Source: Phaeobacter sp. QD34_24 (GTDB lineage Bacteria > Pseudomonadota > Alphaproteobacteria > Rhodobacterales > Rhodobacteraceae). Taken from it: 64,000 nt of DNA. The translations under genes and the position numbers were made by a program. The notes beneath the pieces were generated by a model. That model was not told the origin of the DNA. It searched no databases and saw only the letters and a list, made by a program, of their open reading frames with translations. Position 1 is the first letter of the stretch; every line of letters begins with the position of its first letter. Below are positions 56,642-64,000 of this stretch, in pieces. The stretch covers positions 46,039-110,038 of the forward strand of contig NZ_JARCJD010000016.1 in NCBI RefSeq assembly GCF_028890115.1. The letters are read 5' to 3'.

Positions 56642-57088
56642 ATGCGAATTACCAAGAGGACGAATATTGCCGTCCGGTTGCTGATGTACTGCGCGGCAAA
56701 TGCCGACAGGCTGGTGACAAAATCTGAAATTGCAGATTGCTGCAACATTTCCGAAAACCATCTTGCCCAGGTGATCAACCAGCTCAGCCAGCTTGGCTAT
56801 CTGCATACGCAACGAGGCCGCAATGGCGGCATGAGCCTGGGGCGCAGCGCTGACGAGATCCGCATCGGCGATATCTTTCGCGAGGTGGAAGGCAATCTGC
56901 CGATGGTCGAATGTTTTGCCGATGCCGACAACACCTGTCCGCTGATCAATGCCTGCCGCCTGAAAGAGGCACTGTCGCAAGCGGCGCGGGCCTTTTACGC
57001 CTCCCTCGATGATATCTCCCTGGCCTCCCTGGTCTGCGACAACCCCGCCTTGTTGCGCATCCTGCAACCGGTGACCTGCACGCGCTGA
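56642..57088 (+). CDS. nsrR: Rrf2-family regulator, NsrR-like
   Basis: NsrR senses nitric oxide through an Fe-S cluster and represses NO-detoxification genes. The 148-residue protein has an Rrf2 winged helix (TKRTNIAVRLLMYCA, CCNISENHLAQVINQLSQLG) and three cluster cysteines, C91, C99 and C105, in ECFADADNTCPLINACRLK. This matches the NsrR spacing. No target such as norCB, hmp or nirK is in the window, so targets must lie elsewhere. The perfect FNR box upstream fits expression under low oxygen. Confidence 0.88.
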   Translation: MRITKRTNIAVRLLMYCAANADRLVTKSEIADCCNISENHLAQVINQLSQLGYLHTQRGRNGGMSLGRSADEIRIGDIFREVEGNLPMVECFADADNTCPLINACRLKEALSQAARAFYASLDDISLASLVCDNPALLRILQPVTCTR

Positions 57089-57113
57089 CCTCTGCCGTCT
57101 TGCGCCATGCCCA

Positions 57114-59642
57114 TCAATCCCGTGCCCTGAGGATGCGGGCCGGGCGTGCCGCCAGCGGGCGCAGGGCAAAGGCCAGCCCCGCCAGCAGCGTGGTCAGGAT
57201 GCCGCCGCCCACCACCGCCAGCGCGTTGGGCCAGATGATGCTGTAGCTGGTTTCAAACACGTATGAATTCACCGCCCAGGCGCCTGCGATCCCCGCCAGC
57301 AGAGCCACCATTCCGGCGCCAGCGCCCAGAATGATGGATCTGAGCGCAAAGCTGCTCAGGATCTGGCTGCGCGGGGCGCCTAGCGTCTTGAGCAAGGCCG
57401 CCTCATAGCGGCGCGCGGGTTCACCGGCGGCAGCCGTGCCCAGCAGCACCAGGAATCCGGTCAGCAGCGTCGCCGCCGCACCGTAGGAGGTGGCCGCCGC
57501 CAGTTGCCGCAGGATGTCCGAAACCCGGTCCACCGCATCGCGCACCCGGATGGCGGTGATATTGGGCATCTCCTGCGCCAGATCCCGCAGGATCTGCGCT
57601 TCGGCCTGGGCCTCGGCATAGACGGTGGCGATATAGCTGTGCGGCGCTGCGGCCAGGGCGCTTTCGTTCATGGCGATGACAAAGCCCATGCCGGCGGTCG
57701 AGAAATCCACCGAGCGAAAGCTGGTCACGGTCGCGGTGATATCGCGGCCCAGCACGTTCACGGTCATGGTGTCGCCGATGGCGATCCCCAACTCTCCGGC
57801 CTCTTCTTCGGCGAGGCTGATCTGCGGCGGGCCGCTGTAATCCTCGCCCCACCATTTGCCTGCAGTGACCTGGGTGTTCGCGGGCTTGGCGCCTGCGTAG
57901 GTGAGGCCACGGTCACCGCGTACAACCCAGTGATCTCCGGCCACCTCGCGGGCGGGGCGTCCATTGATTTGTGTGACGATACCACGCAGCATCGGCGCGC
58001 TTTCGATACGGCTGACGGCGGGATCACCTTCGACCCGGTCCAGGAACGCGGGCATCTGATCGCGCTGAATATCAACGAAAAAATAGGAGGGCGCCGCATC
58101 GGGCAGGGTGCCGGTGATGGCCCGGCGCATATTGCCGTCGATCTGGCCGATGGCGGCCAGAACAGTCAGCCCCAGTCCGAGGGCCAGCACTGCCGGAACC
58201 GCGCCATCCCGTGAGGTGCCGATCGCCGCCAGGGCCCACCGCAGGGCAGGGCGGCCACGCGCAACGCGGGCACCGCGCCGCGCCAGAAGGCCAAGGACCA
58301 GCGCCGCCAGCATCAGCACCACAAGCGCAGCACCCAGCCCGCCGGCAGTCCAGAGCGTCAGCTCAACCGAGCCGCTGAACAGGGCCGCCGCACCAATCAG
58401 CAGGGCCAGCGCAACTGCAGTGGCCAGCAGGTAACGCGGGGCGGGCAGGCGGTTTCCTCCGGCAAAGGCATCGCGGAACAGGGCGGCGGCGCGGATCCGT
58501 TCGGCCCGGGCAAGCGGCCAAAGCGCAAAGATGAAGGCGGTCAGAAGGCCATAAAGCGCCGCCTCGGCCAGGGCGCCGGGATAGACGGAGAAGATCGCCG
58601 GAAAGGGCAGCTGCGCCGCAATCAGCGGGCCGACCAGCACGGGGCCAAAGCCGCCAATCGCCATGCCCATGGCAATGCCCAGAAGCGCCAGAACGCCGAT
58701 CTGCAGGAAATAGGTGAGGAAGATCACCTGCCGCTCGGCGCCAAGGGTGCGGAGGGTTGCGATGGTTTCGGTCTTGCCCGCCAGAAAGGCGCGCACGGCG
58801 GCAGAGACACCGACGCCACCCACGGCCAGGCCAGAGAGACCCACCAGCACCAGGAAACCGCCCAGACGCTCTACAAACGAGGTAATGCCGGGGGCGCCAT
58901 TGCGGGCGTCTTTCCAGCGCATGCCGGATTCGGAGAATTCGGCCTCGGCGGCGGTTTGCAGGGCGGCCAGGTTGGCGCCCTCGGGCAGATCCAGCCGGTA
59001 TTTCGAGGAATAGAGCGTGCCAGGCTCCAACAGACCCGAGTTCGACAGCGCCTGTGTCGCCACGATGGTGCGCGGGCCAAGGGTAAAGCCCGAGGCCGCC
59101 GCGTCCGGCTCGGTTTCGATCAGGGCCATCAGGCGCAGATCCTGGGTCCCAAGGCGGAAGCTGTCGCCGGGTGTCAGCCCCAGCCGATCCGCCAGAACCC
59201 GCTCCATCAGGCCGCCGGGCAGCCCATCCGAGCCTGCAAGGGCGCTGTCCAGCGCGATGTCGGGAGAGAGCCGCAGGACTCCGGTCAGCGGATAAAGGCC
59301 ATCGACCGCCTTCACCTGCGTCAGCGCGCGTTCATCGCCAACCACGGCCATGGACCGGAAATCCGCCACCTCTGACACGCGGTCGGCGATGGTCTCCATC
59401 CAGGCGCGCTCTGCGTCATTGGCAAAGCGGTAGGTGAAGGACATCTCCGCATCGCCCCCCAGCATGGTCGCGCCTTCGCGCGCCAGCCCGGCCTCAATCG
59501 AGGCACGGATCGAACCGATGGCGGCAATCACTCCAACGCCAAGCGCCAGGCAGGCCAGGAAGATGCGAAACCCCTTGAGGCCGCCGCGCAGCTCGCGCAG
59601 GGCAAAGCGCCAGGCAAGCGCCAGGTCATTGGCAAGGCTCAT
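57114..59642 (-). CDS. FtsX-like ABC transporter permease (YbbP type)
   Basis: The 842-residue membrane protein has an N-terminal helix (FRIFLACLALGVGVIAAIG), a large periplasmic domain and two FtsX/MacB-type four-helix blocks, as in YbbP. It pairs with the ATPase encoded just upstream, overlapping by four bases. Neighbourhood with a TesA-like esterase is the same as in E. coli ybbA-ybbP/tesA. Likely role: lipid or hydrophobic-substrate handling at the envelope; the substrate is not established. Confidence 0.9.
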   Translation of the reverse strand: MSLANDLALAWRFALRELRGGLKGFRIFLACLALGVGVIAAIGSIRASIEAGLAREGATMLGGDAEMSFTYRFANDAERAWMETIADRVSEVADFRSMAVVGDERALTQVKAVDGLYPLTGVLRLSPDIALDSALAGSDGLPGGLMERVLADRLGLTPGDSFRLGTQDLRLMALIETEPDAAASGFTLGPRTIVATQALSNSGLLEPGTLYSSKYRLDLPEGANLAALQTAAEAEFSESGMRWKDARNGAPGITSFVERLGGFLVLVGLSGLAVGGVGVSAAVRAFLAGKTETIATLRTLGAERQVIFLTYFLQIGVLALLGIAMGMAIGGFGPVLVGPLIAAQLPFPAIFSVYPGALAEAALYGLLTAFIFALWPLARAERIRAAALFRDAFAGGNRLPAPRYLLATAVALALLIGAAALFSGSVELTLWTAGGLGAALVVLMLAALVLGLLARRGARVARGRPALRWALAAIGTSRDGAVPAVLALGLGLTVLAAIGQIDGNMRRAITGTLPDAAPSYFFVDIQRDQMPAFLDRVEGDPAVSRIESAPMLRGIVTQINGRPAREVAGDHWVVRGDRGLTYAGAKPANTQVTAGKWWGEDYSGPPQISLAEEEAGELGIAIGDTMTVNVLGRDITATVTSFRSVDFSTAGMGFVIAMNESALAAAPHSYIATVYAEAQAEAQILRDLAQEMPNITAIRVRDAVDRVSDILRQLAAATSYGAAATLLTGFLVLLGTAAAGEPARRYEAALLKTLGAPRSQILSSFALRSIILGAGAGMVALLAGIAGAWAVNSYVFETSYSIIWPNALAVVGGGILTTLLAGLAFALRPLAARPARILRARD

Positions 59643-60346
59643 TCGGCGGCCTCATGGGCGGTCTGGTCTTCCATCAGGCGGCCATCGCGCAGGCGCACGA
59701 CGCGATCGCAACGCGCCGCCAGTTCCGGGGCATGGGTCACCATCACCAGCGTCGCGCCATAGCGGTCGCGCAGGCCAAACAGCAGGTCCATCACTGCAGC
59801 ACCGTTGGATTCGTCGAGATTGCCCGTCGGCTCATCCGCCAGCAGGATCGCGGGACGCGGCGCCAGGGCGCGGGCCAGGGCAACGCGCTGCTGCTCGCCC
59901 CCCGACAGCTGCGCCGGGTAGTGGCCGGACCTGTGGCCCAGCCCCACCGCATCGAGTTCCGCCTGGGCTCGGTCAAAGGCGTCTGCCTCTCCGGCCAGCT
60001 CCAGCGGGGTTGCCACATTCTCCAGCGCAGTCATGGCCGGGATCAGGTGAAAGTTCTGGAACACCACCCCCATATGGGCGCGGCGGAAGCGGGCGAGCGC
60101 GTCCTCGTTCATCGCGGTCAGATCCTGACCAAGCGCATGTATGGTGCCGCCGGTTGCCTGTTCCAGCCCGCCCATCAGCATCAGCAACGAAGACTTCCCC
60201 GACCCGGAAGCGCCGATCAGACCCAGGGTCTCTCCCTTTTGCACATCCAGCGTGATGTCCTGAAGAATACGGACCGGGCCGGTATTGCCATTCAGGGTCA
60301 AAGACGCATCTGATAGATGCAGGACGGGACGGGTGTGATCTGTCAT
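59639..60346 (-). CDS. ABC transporter ATP-binding protein (YbbA/LolD type)
   Basis: The 235-residue ATPase has Walker [16 protein letters not shown] near residue 40, the signature [15 protein letters not shown] and Walker [14 protein letters not shown]. It belongs to the MacB/LolD/YbbA group that works with FtsX-type permeases mechanically rather than as a transport channel. It is translated coupled to the permease and is divergent from the TesA-like gene across 50 bases. Confidence 0.94.
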   Translation of the reverse strand: MTDHTRPVLHLSDASLTLNGNTGPVRILQDITLDVQKGETLGLIGASGSGKSSLLMLMGGLEQATGGTIHALGQDLTAMNEDALARFRRAHMGVVFQNFHLIPAMTALENVATPLELAGEADAFDRAQAELDAVGLGHRSGHYPAQLSGGEQQRVALARALAPRPAILLADEPTGNLDESNGAAVMDLLFGLRDRYGATLVMVTHAPELAARCDRVVRLRDGRLMEDQTAHEAAE

Positions 60347-60396
60347 GAAGCCGGGCCTGTTGGAAATGTTACTTGGGATATGGAGCGATTGCAGCG

Positions 60397-61053
60397 ATGC
60401 GCAAGGTATGGGCGGGAATTGGAGTTCTGATCGGCGTTTCTATGCTCTGGAGCTCAGCTTTGAGCGCAGATCCTGTGCGGATCACGGCGCTGGGCGACAG
60501 TCTGGTGCAGGGCTACGGGCTGCACCAGGAGGATGGCTTCGTACCACAGCTGGAGGCCTGGCTGCGCGACAACGGCGCTGAGGTGGAGATCGCAAATGCG
60601 GGCGTCTCGGGGGATACCTCGGCAGGTGGGGCAGCCCGGATCGACTGGACCCTGGCGGATAATCCCGACGGGTTGATCGTGCTTCTGGGGGGCAACGACC
60701 TGCTGCGGGGGCTGTCGGCAGAAGAGATGAAATCCAACCTCGCCAAGATCCTGTCGGCGGCGCGGGCGCAGGGGGTCGAGGTTCTCTTGGTCGGGATGCG
60801 GGCGCCGAACAACTACGGACCCGATTACCGGACGGCGTTTGACGCGGTATATCCGGCCTTGGCGGCGGAATACGGCGCGCTTTTGCACCCCGATGCCTTT
60901 GCCGGGATATTCGAGCAGGTGGGCGGCGATCCGGCTGAGGCGCAGCAATTCATGCAGGACGATGATATCCACCCCAACGAAGAGGGCGTCCGGCTCAATG
61001 TCGCAGCCCTGGGGCCGCGCGCGCTGGACCTGGTGAACCGTCTGGCGGACTGA
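60397..61053 (+). CDS. tesA: Arylesterase / lysophospholipase-like SGNH hydrolase (TesA type)
   Basis: The 218-residue protein has a signal peptide (about residues 1-24, MRKVWAGIGVLIGVSML core) and all SGNH blocks: GDSLVQGYG with the nucleophile Ser, GVSGDTSAGG, LGGNDLLRG, and the C-terminal DDIHPNEEG with the Asp-His pair. It should hydrolyse esters or thioesters in the periplasm. ATG 60397 has GGAGCG about 11 bases upstream. It is divergent from the YbbA/YbbP-type exporter. Confidence 0.9.
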   Translation: MRKVWAGIGVLIGVSMLWSSALSADPVRITALGDSLVQGYGLHQEDGFVPQLEAWLRDNGAEVEIANAGVSGDTSAGGAARIDWTLADNPDGLIVLLGGNDLLRGLSAEEMKSNLAKILSAARAQGVEVLLVGMRAPNNYGPDYRTAFDAVYPALAAEYGALLHPDAFAGIFEQVGGDPAEAQQFMQDDDIHPNEEGVRLNVAALGPRALDLVNRLAD

Positions 61054-61092
61054 CCTATTGGGGTGCTGCCGTGACCCGCGGTCGTGCACAAG

Positions 61093-61122
61093 GAAAGAGG
61101 CAGCTCCTCAGCAGGAGCCGCC
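61093..61122 (-). terminator. Terminator of the second cold-shock gene
   Basis: On the minus strand GGCGGCTCCT-GCTG-AGGAGCTGCC pairs over about ten positions with one mismatch and is followed by the T-rich TCTTTCCTT. It also separates the convergent tesA-like gene. Confidence 0.6.
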
Positions 61123-61157
61123 GGAAACACACGCCGGGGGTAGGGAAGTCCCCGATC

Positions 61158-61364
61158 TCAGAGCAGCTGGAGATCCACCGCGGATTCGCGGCCATCGCGG
61201 CCCGGCTGCAGCTCGTAGGAAACTTTTTGGTTGTCGGCGAGGCCGGTCAGCCCGGACCGCTCGACAGCGGAAATGTGAACAAATACGTCTTTTCCACCCG
61301 CATCAGGGGCAATAAAGCCATAGCCTTTGGTTGTGTTGAACCATTTGACGGTGCCTGTGGCCAT
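61158..61364 (-). CDS. Cold-shock protein, CspA family (second copy)
   Basis: This 68-residue cold-shock domain protein has RNP1 KGYGFIAP and RNP2 DVFVHIS. It is very close to the protein at 13726-13932; they differ mainly near the C-terminus (SYELQPGRDGRES against SYELETGRDGKQS). Unlike the first copy it is preceded by over 200 non-coding bases, which could hold a temperature-responsive leader. TAGGAG precedes the start. Confidence 0.96.
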   Translation of the reverse strand: MATGTVKWFNTTKGYGFIAPDAGGKDVFVHISAVERSGLTGLADNQKVSYELQPGRDGRESAVDLQLL

Positions 61365-61592
61365 CGTCTGTACTCCTAAAGTCTAGTCTCAGTCTAACCG
61401 TCGATGCGGTCAGGCGGCCGCAGTAGCAGATGGTCACGACCGTGCCTGTGAGGGGTACAGTAATGTCATTCGCGTAACGTCGCGGTAACAGAATTGGCCA
61501 TGCGACCCGCATCGCGCAAGGAAAACGCGCCCGGCGCCATAGAAGCATGCGGCCTTGTGTGGCGAAAATACGCCTGTCCGGTCTGTCCGACC

Positions 61593-62144
61593 CTAAAGAA
61601 CCGTCACGACGGTGCCCACGGGCACCCGTTCATAGAGATCGACCACATGTTCGTTGCGCAGGCGGATGCAGCCATTGGAGACCGAGCTGCCGATGGTATC
61701 CGGCTTGTTGGTGCCGTGGATGCGGAAATAGGTATCGACGCCGTTCTGGAACAGATACAGCGCCCGCGCGCCCAGCGGGTTTTCCGGTCCGCCCGGCTGG
61801 ATATACTTGTTGCCGGCAAAGCGGCCATAGGTGCGCGGGCTGCGTTCGATCATCTCGTCCGTGGGGCGCCAGCTGGGCCATTCCCGCTTGGCGCCGATCA
61901 CGGCACTGCCGGTGAACTCCAGCCCGGCCCGGCCAACACCAACGCCATAGCGCACCGCCTTGCGTGGTTCGGTCACGTAGTAAAGGTAGTAAGAGCGCGG
62001 CAGCACCAGGATCTGCCCAGGTTCGAATTCCTTGCGGATCCGGACCATCTGCGGGGTGGGATCGAAGTCTTCCTGTGCAGCGCCAACTCCGGGAAGGGCA
62101 GCGGCAGCGGCGGAAGTCGCCAGAAACAGGCGGCGTGAAATCAT
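61593..62144 (-). CDS. L,D-transpeptidase, Tat-exported
   Basis: The 183-residue protein has a Tat-like signal (ISRRLFLATSAAAAALPG) and a YkuD domain with the full catalytic motif RIHGTN, then SVSNGCIRLRNE, containing His, Ser and Cys. Such enzymes cross-link peptidoglycan 3-3 or attach lipoproteins to it. Length is that of a single-domain enzyme. It stands alone and is divergent from trxC. Confidence 0.92.
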   Translation of the reverse strand: MISRRLFLATSAAAAALPGVGAAQEDFDPTPQMVRIRKEFEPGQILVLPRSYYLYYVTEPRKAVRYGVGVGRAGLEFTGSAVIGAKREWPSWRPTDEMIERSPRTYGRFAGNKYIQPGGPENPLGARALYLFQNGVDTYFRIHGTNKPDTIGSSVSNGCIRLRNEHVVDLYERVPVGTVVTVL

Positions 62145-62368
62145 ATCGGCCTCGTTCGCAAAATGCGTCTTTCAACATCAGTGTGATCGGGTGCAGAACC
62201 CCCGTCAATGGGGCGATGGGGTCAGGCCGCCTGGACGTGTTCACAATGCCATGATCAGGCATGGCGCGCCTGCGCACGGCCCTCTTGTGTCGCGCCCTGA
62301 CGGTCTTATATGAAATCCAGAATGTGTTTCGCAGGCCCGTCGCCTGCCCCAAATTGGAGTGCCTTGCC

Positions 62369-62800
62369 ATGGGAGCGAAAACCCTGACCTGCCTGTCCTG
62401 CGGCCAGCTCAACCGGGTGCCTGAGGAAAAACTGACGGCGGGGGCCAAATGCGGCACCTGCGGTGAGGCGCTGTTGCCCAAGGCGCCGATGGATATCGAC
62501 CCGGCGATCCTGCAAAAGGCCGCCAAGAACGACGATCTGCCGCTGGTGGTGGATTTCTGGGCACCCTGGTGCGGCCCCTGCCGGATGATGGCGCCGGAAT
62601 TCTCCAAGGCCTCGGAAAAGCTGAAGGGGCAGGCGCGCCTGGTCAAGCTGAACACGCAGGATCACCAATCCACCGGTGCGCGCTACCAGATCCGCGGTAT
62701 CCCCACTATGGTGGCATTCGAGCGCGGTCGTGAAAGCAAGCGCCAGTCGGGCGCCTTGCGGGAAGGTCAGATCGTGGGATGGGTCAAAAGCCCGGCGTAA
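62369..62800 (+). CDS. trxC: Thioredoxin 2
   Basis: The 143-residue thioredoxin has an N-terminal zinc-ribbon-like pair (CLSCG and CGTCG) before the fold, the mark of thioredoxin 2, and the redox-active WCGPC near residue 73 with the cis-Pro loop GIPTMV. It reduces protein disulfides and in E. coli is part of the oxidative-stress response. ATG 62369 (MGAKTLTCLSCG) is the family start. Confidence 0.94.
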   Translation: MGAKTLTCLSCGQLNRVPEEKLTAGAKCGTCGEALLPKAPMDIDPAILQKAAKNDDLPLVVDFWAPWCGPCRMMAPEFSKASEKLKGQARLVKLNTQDHQSTGARYQIRGIPTMVAFERGRESKRQSGALREGQIVGWVKSPA

Positions 62801-62810
62801 TCGGCTTGGA

Positions 62811-63014
62811 TCAGGCCTCGACCGGGGTGTCCTCATAAGCCGCCTGCGCCGCGTCCGAGGGGCGCAGGACCATCGCCAGGATGACAAGCAGGGCGGTCGC
62901 CACGCCGACACCGGAATAGACCAGCAGGCTCATCAGGACCGAAAGGTCCAGCACCACAAGGCTGTAGATCGCCGAAAAGAACCCGGTGAGTGTTCCCAGC
63001 ATGATACCAGCCAT
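62811..63014 (-). CDS. Small hypothetical membrane protein
   Basis: This 67-residue protein has two predicted membrane helices (GIMLGTLTGFFSAIYSLVVL, then SVLMSLLVYSGVGVATALLV) and a short acidic tail. I do not recognise the family. GGAGG lies a few bases before the ATG, supporting translation. A perfect CTGACGT/ACGTCAG dyad lies at about 63030-63048 in its leader. Its neighbour trxC is convergent. Confidence 0.7.
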   Translation of the reverse strand: MAGIMLGTLTGFFSAIYSLVVLDLSVLMSLLVYSGVGVATALLVILAMVLRPSDAAQAAYEDTPVEA

Positions 63015-63262
63015 GTCGTTGCCTCCTGTCTGACGTGTCGGACGTCAGGGGAGGATACCCCAGGCCCGTTCATCCACTACAGGCATTTATCCTTAAGATT
63101 TTGTTTAAATCTGGATGGTCCTGCGGCGAAGGCGTGGAAAGATTGGGGTTTGGTGGGACGTTTCGCGCAACGCAACGGTCCGCGCCTGACCTTCCCGTCA
63201 CGCCAATTGCCTGCTTTCAGCACTGGAAGACGCATTCACAGTTTTGAAAAGCCAGGATTTTT
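63015..63262. other. Non-coding gap next to the AT-rich edge module
   Basis: This 248-base stretch has the leader of the small membrane protein on its left, a short AT-rich run (about 63086-63110, TTTAAATCT) and no convincing gene. It marks the change from GC-rich core sequence to AT-richer sequence. No direct repeat, integrase or tRNA end was seen. Confidence 0.4.
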
Positions 63263-63940
63263 CTAATCCACAGGCCTTTCGGTGAGAAGGGAGTCTTTCC
63301 ATTCACCGTAGTTTACTGATGCACCTTCAACCAACCAGTCCGTGCGTCCATTTCGTGATGTGCCAAACAAGAAAACTGAAGCCGCGCTCGGGCTGGAGAA
63401 TGCAATGTCATCCACAAGAACGAAGTTATGACTGCCGTTTCGCTTGATTTTCCCTGCAGTCATTTGCTGGACACGTAGGGATTTCAGTTTTTCATGAAAT
63501 GAGACCGACTCGTTCAGATCTCCCTGAGATCCGGCAATCAGGACAAATTCTCCATCGATTTCTTTTGCTGTCGCCGAGATACCCTTCTTTTCGTGACGAA
63601 GAGTGAATGTTGGGTTGTTTTCCGTGGAATCACTTGAAGGCGATGTCGGCAATGAAGAAGCTCTTCTGAAGAAATCGACACCAACTACGGGCAGCACCAG
63701 TTGGAGTTCATCCAAAAAAGACTCCATATCGGAAATATCGGCTTCAGGAAGTCTATCAAAACTGGGGTCCGTCTTGTTTGCGACGTTGGATTTTTTCGCC
63801 TCTTTTAATAGTGTGATCAGGCGCCCCTCAAGATATTTTACGTGTGCTTTGGTGAGGTTCAGATCCTTGTTTGTGACAGCAACAAAACGCTCCCAATATG
63901 ACTTGCTCTCGTCTCGAGAATGACTAGGGTCAGGACTCAT
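63263..63940 (-). CDS. DUF4357-like protein related to GIY-YIG/DUF4357 proteins, nuclease domain missing
   Basis: The 225-residue protein starts at ATG 63940, overlapping the stop of an upstream frame (ATGA). It contains WERFVAVTNKDLNLTKAHV, KYLEGRLI and PEADISDMESFLDELQLVLP, a block I recall from proteins with an N-terminal GIY-YIG nuclease, and ends with a DUF4357-like segment (DDIAFSSPSAASVFLFGTSR, then WLVEGASVNYGEWK). The nuclease part is not encoded in frame upstream; it starts abruptly at MSPDPSHSRDESK. It may be truncated. Base composition is visibly AT-richer than the rest of the window, suggesting horizontal acquisition. Function unknown. Confidence 0.6.
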   Translation of the reverse strand: MSPDPSHSRDESKSYWERFVAVTNKDLNLTKAHVKYLEGRLITLLKEAKKSNVANKTDPSFDRLPEADISDMESFLDELQLVLPVVGVDFFRRASSLPTSPSSDSTENNPTFTLRHEKKGISATAKEIDGEFVLIAGSQGDLNESVSFHEKLKSLRVQQMTAGKIKRNGSHNFVLVDDIAFSSPSAASVFLFGTSRNGRTDWLVEGASVNYGEWKDSLLTERPVD

Positions 63941-64000
63941 AGCCAGTAAATGACGAGCGCTGCGAGTGCGATGGCTGACAGGAAGACCTTTGGGCACCTG
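63937..64000 (-). CDS. C-terminal end of a putative membrane protein, cut by the window edge
   Basis: In the frame one base off the DUF4357-like gene, the last 20 visible codons end in a very hydrophobic run (VFLSAIALAALVIYWL) and a TGA at 63937-63939. The stop overlaps the ATG of the next gene, a typical operon junction. Only this fragment is visible, so identity is unknown and chance cannot be excluded. Confidence 0.3.
   Translation of the reverse strand, partial: RCPKVFLSAIALAALVIYWL

Overview
The window is GC-rich chromosomal DNA that reads as an alphaproteobacterium of the Rhodobacteraceae, most likely the Roseobacter group. The case rests on gene content: an RpoHII-type sigma factor, a Hint-domain secreted protein, an iron-sulfur photolyase, a plcP-btaA-btaB lipid-remodelling cluster, a phenylacetate cluster with fused PaaZ, and core genes ordered mreBCD-mrdA-rodA, coaBC-dut and lppC-glnD-murJ. 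No rRNA, tRNA, CRISPR array, insertion sequence or prophage was recognised. Most of the window is core genome; only the last ~0.8 kb is clearly AT-richer and looks acquired.

Layout. 1-7.3 kb: tandem DMT-family exporters (the first cut by the window edge), ilvC, a tandem pair of Lrp/AsnC regulators divergent from ilvC, a Hint-domain protein, a class V aminotransferase and an alpha/beta hydrolase. 7.3-13.6 kb: phenylacetyl-CoA catabolism, with paaZ-paaX on the minus strand divergent from paaG-paaI-paaK-tetR; the PaaABCDE epoxidase genes are absent here. 13.7-23.8 kb: a cold-shock gene, trpS, a rhomboid-like protein that lacks the catalytic residues, lppC-glnD-murJ, and the divergent rsmI-yraN-gshB unit. 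23.8-29.3 kb: a ComM-like ATPase, a GST, a cobalamin pair (cobU and a phosphatase), then rpoHII overlapping a ChaN-like gene. 29.3-35.6 kb: coaBC-dut-ThiF, an M3 peptidase, a GhrA-type reductase and a VOC protein. 35.6-42.3 kb: the rod-shape operon mreB-mreC-mreD-mrdA-rodA, then divergent rlmJ. 42.4-50.6 kb: leuA with a short leucine-rich leader peptide, the FeS photolyase, an 18-19-repeat MORN protein, nadE and a DAO-type oxidoreductase. 50.7-57.1 kb: an exported MBL hydrolase, gltX, plcP-btaA-btaB, a GGCT-like protein and an NsrR-like regulator. 57.1-64 kb: an FtsX-type ABC exporter divergent from a TesA-like esterase, a second cold-shock gene, an L,D-transpeptidase, thioredoxin 2, a tiny membrane protein and an AT-rich edge module.

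How the parts work together. Several stress circuits can be read from promoters as well as genes. rpoHII has a TGATCC-type ECF promoter candidate. plcP-btaAB makes a complete phospholipid-to-betaine-lipid exchange cassette, with a Pho-box-like repeat upstream. nsrR carries a perfect FNR box placed near -41.5 of a plausible start. leuA has the architecture of ribosome-mediated attenuation. A two-hairpin palindromic element occurs twice, both times between convergent genes (rhomboid/murJ and rlmJ/leuA); its first hairpin differs in sequence between copies but keeps its fold, which makes it the most unusual non-coding signal seen. All promoter and operator calls are by eye and unverified.
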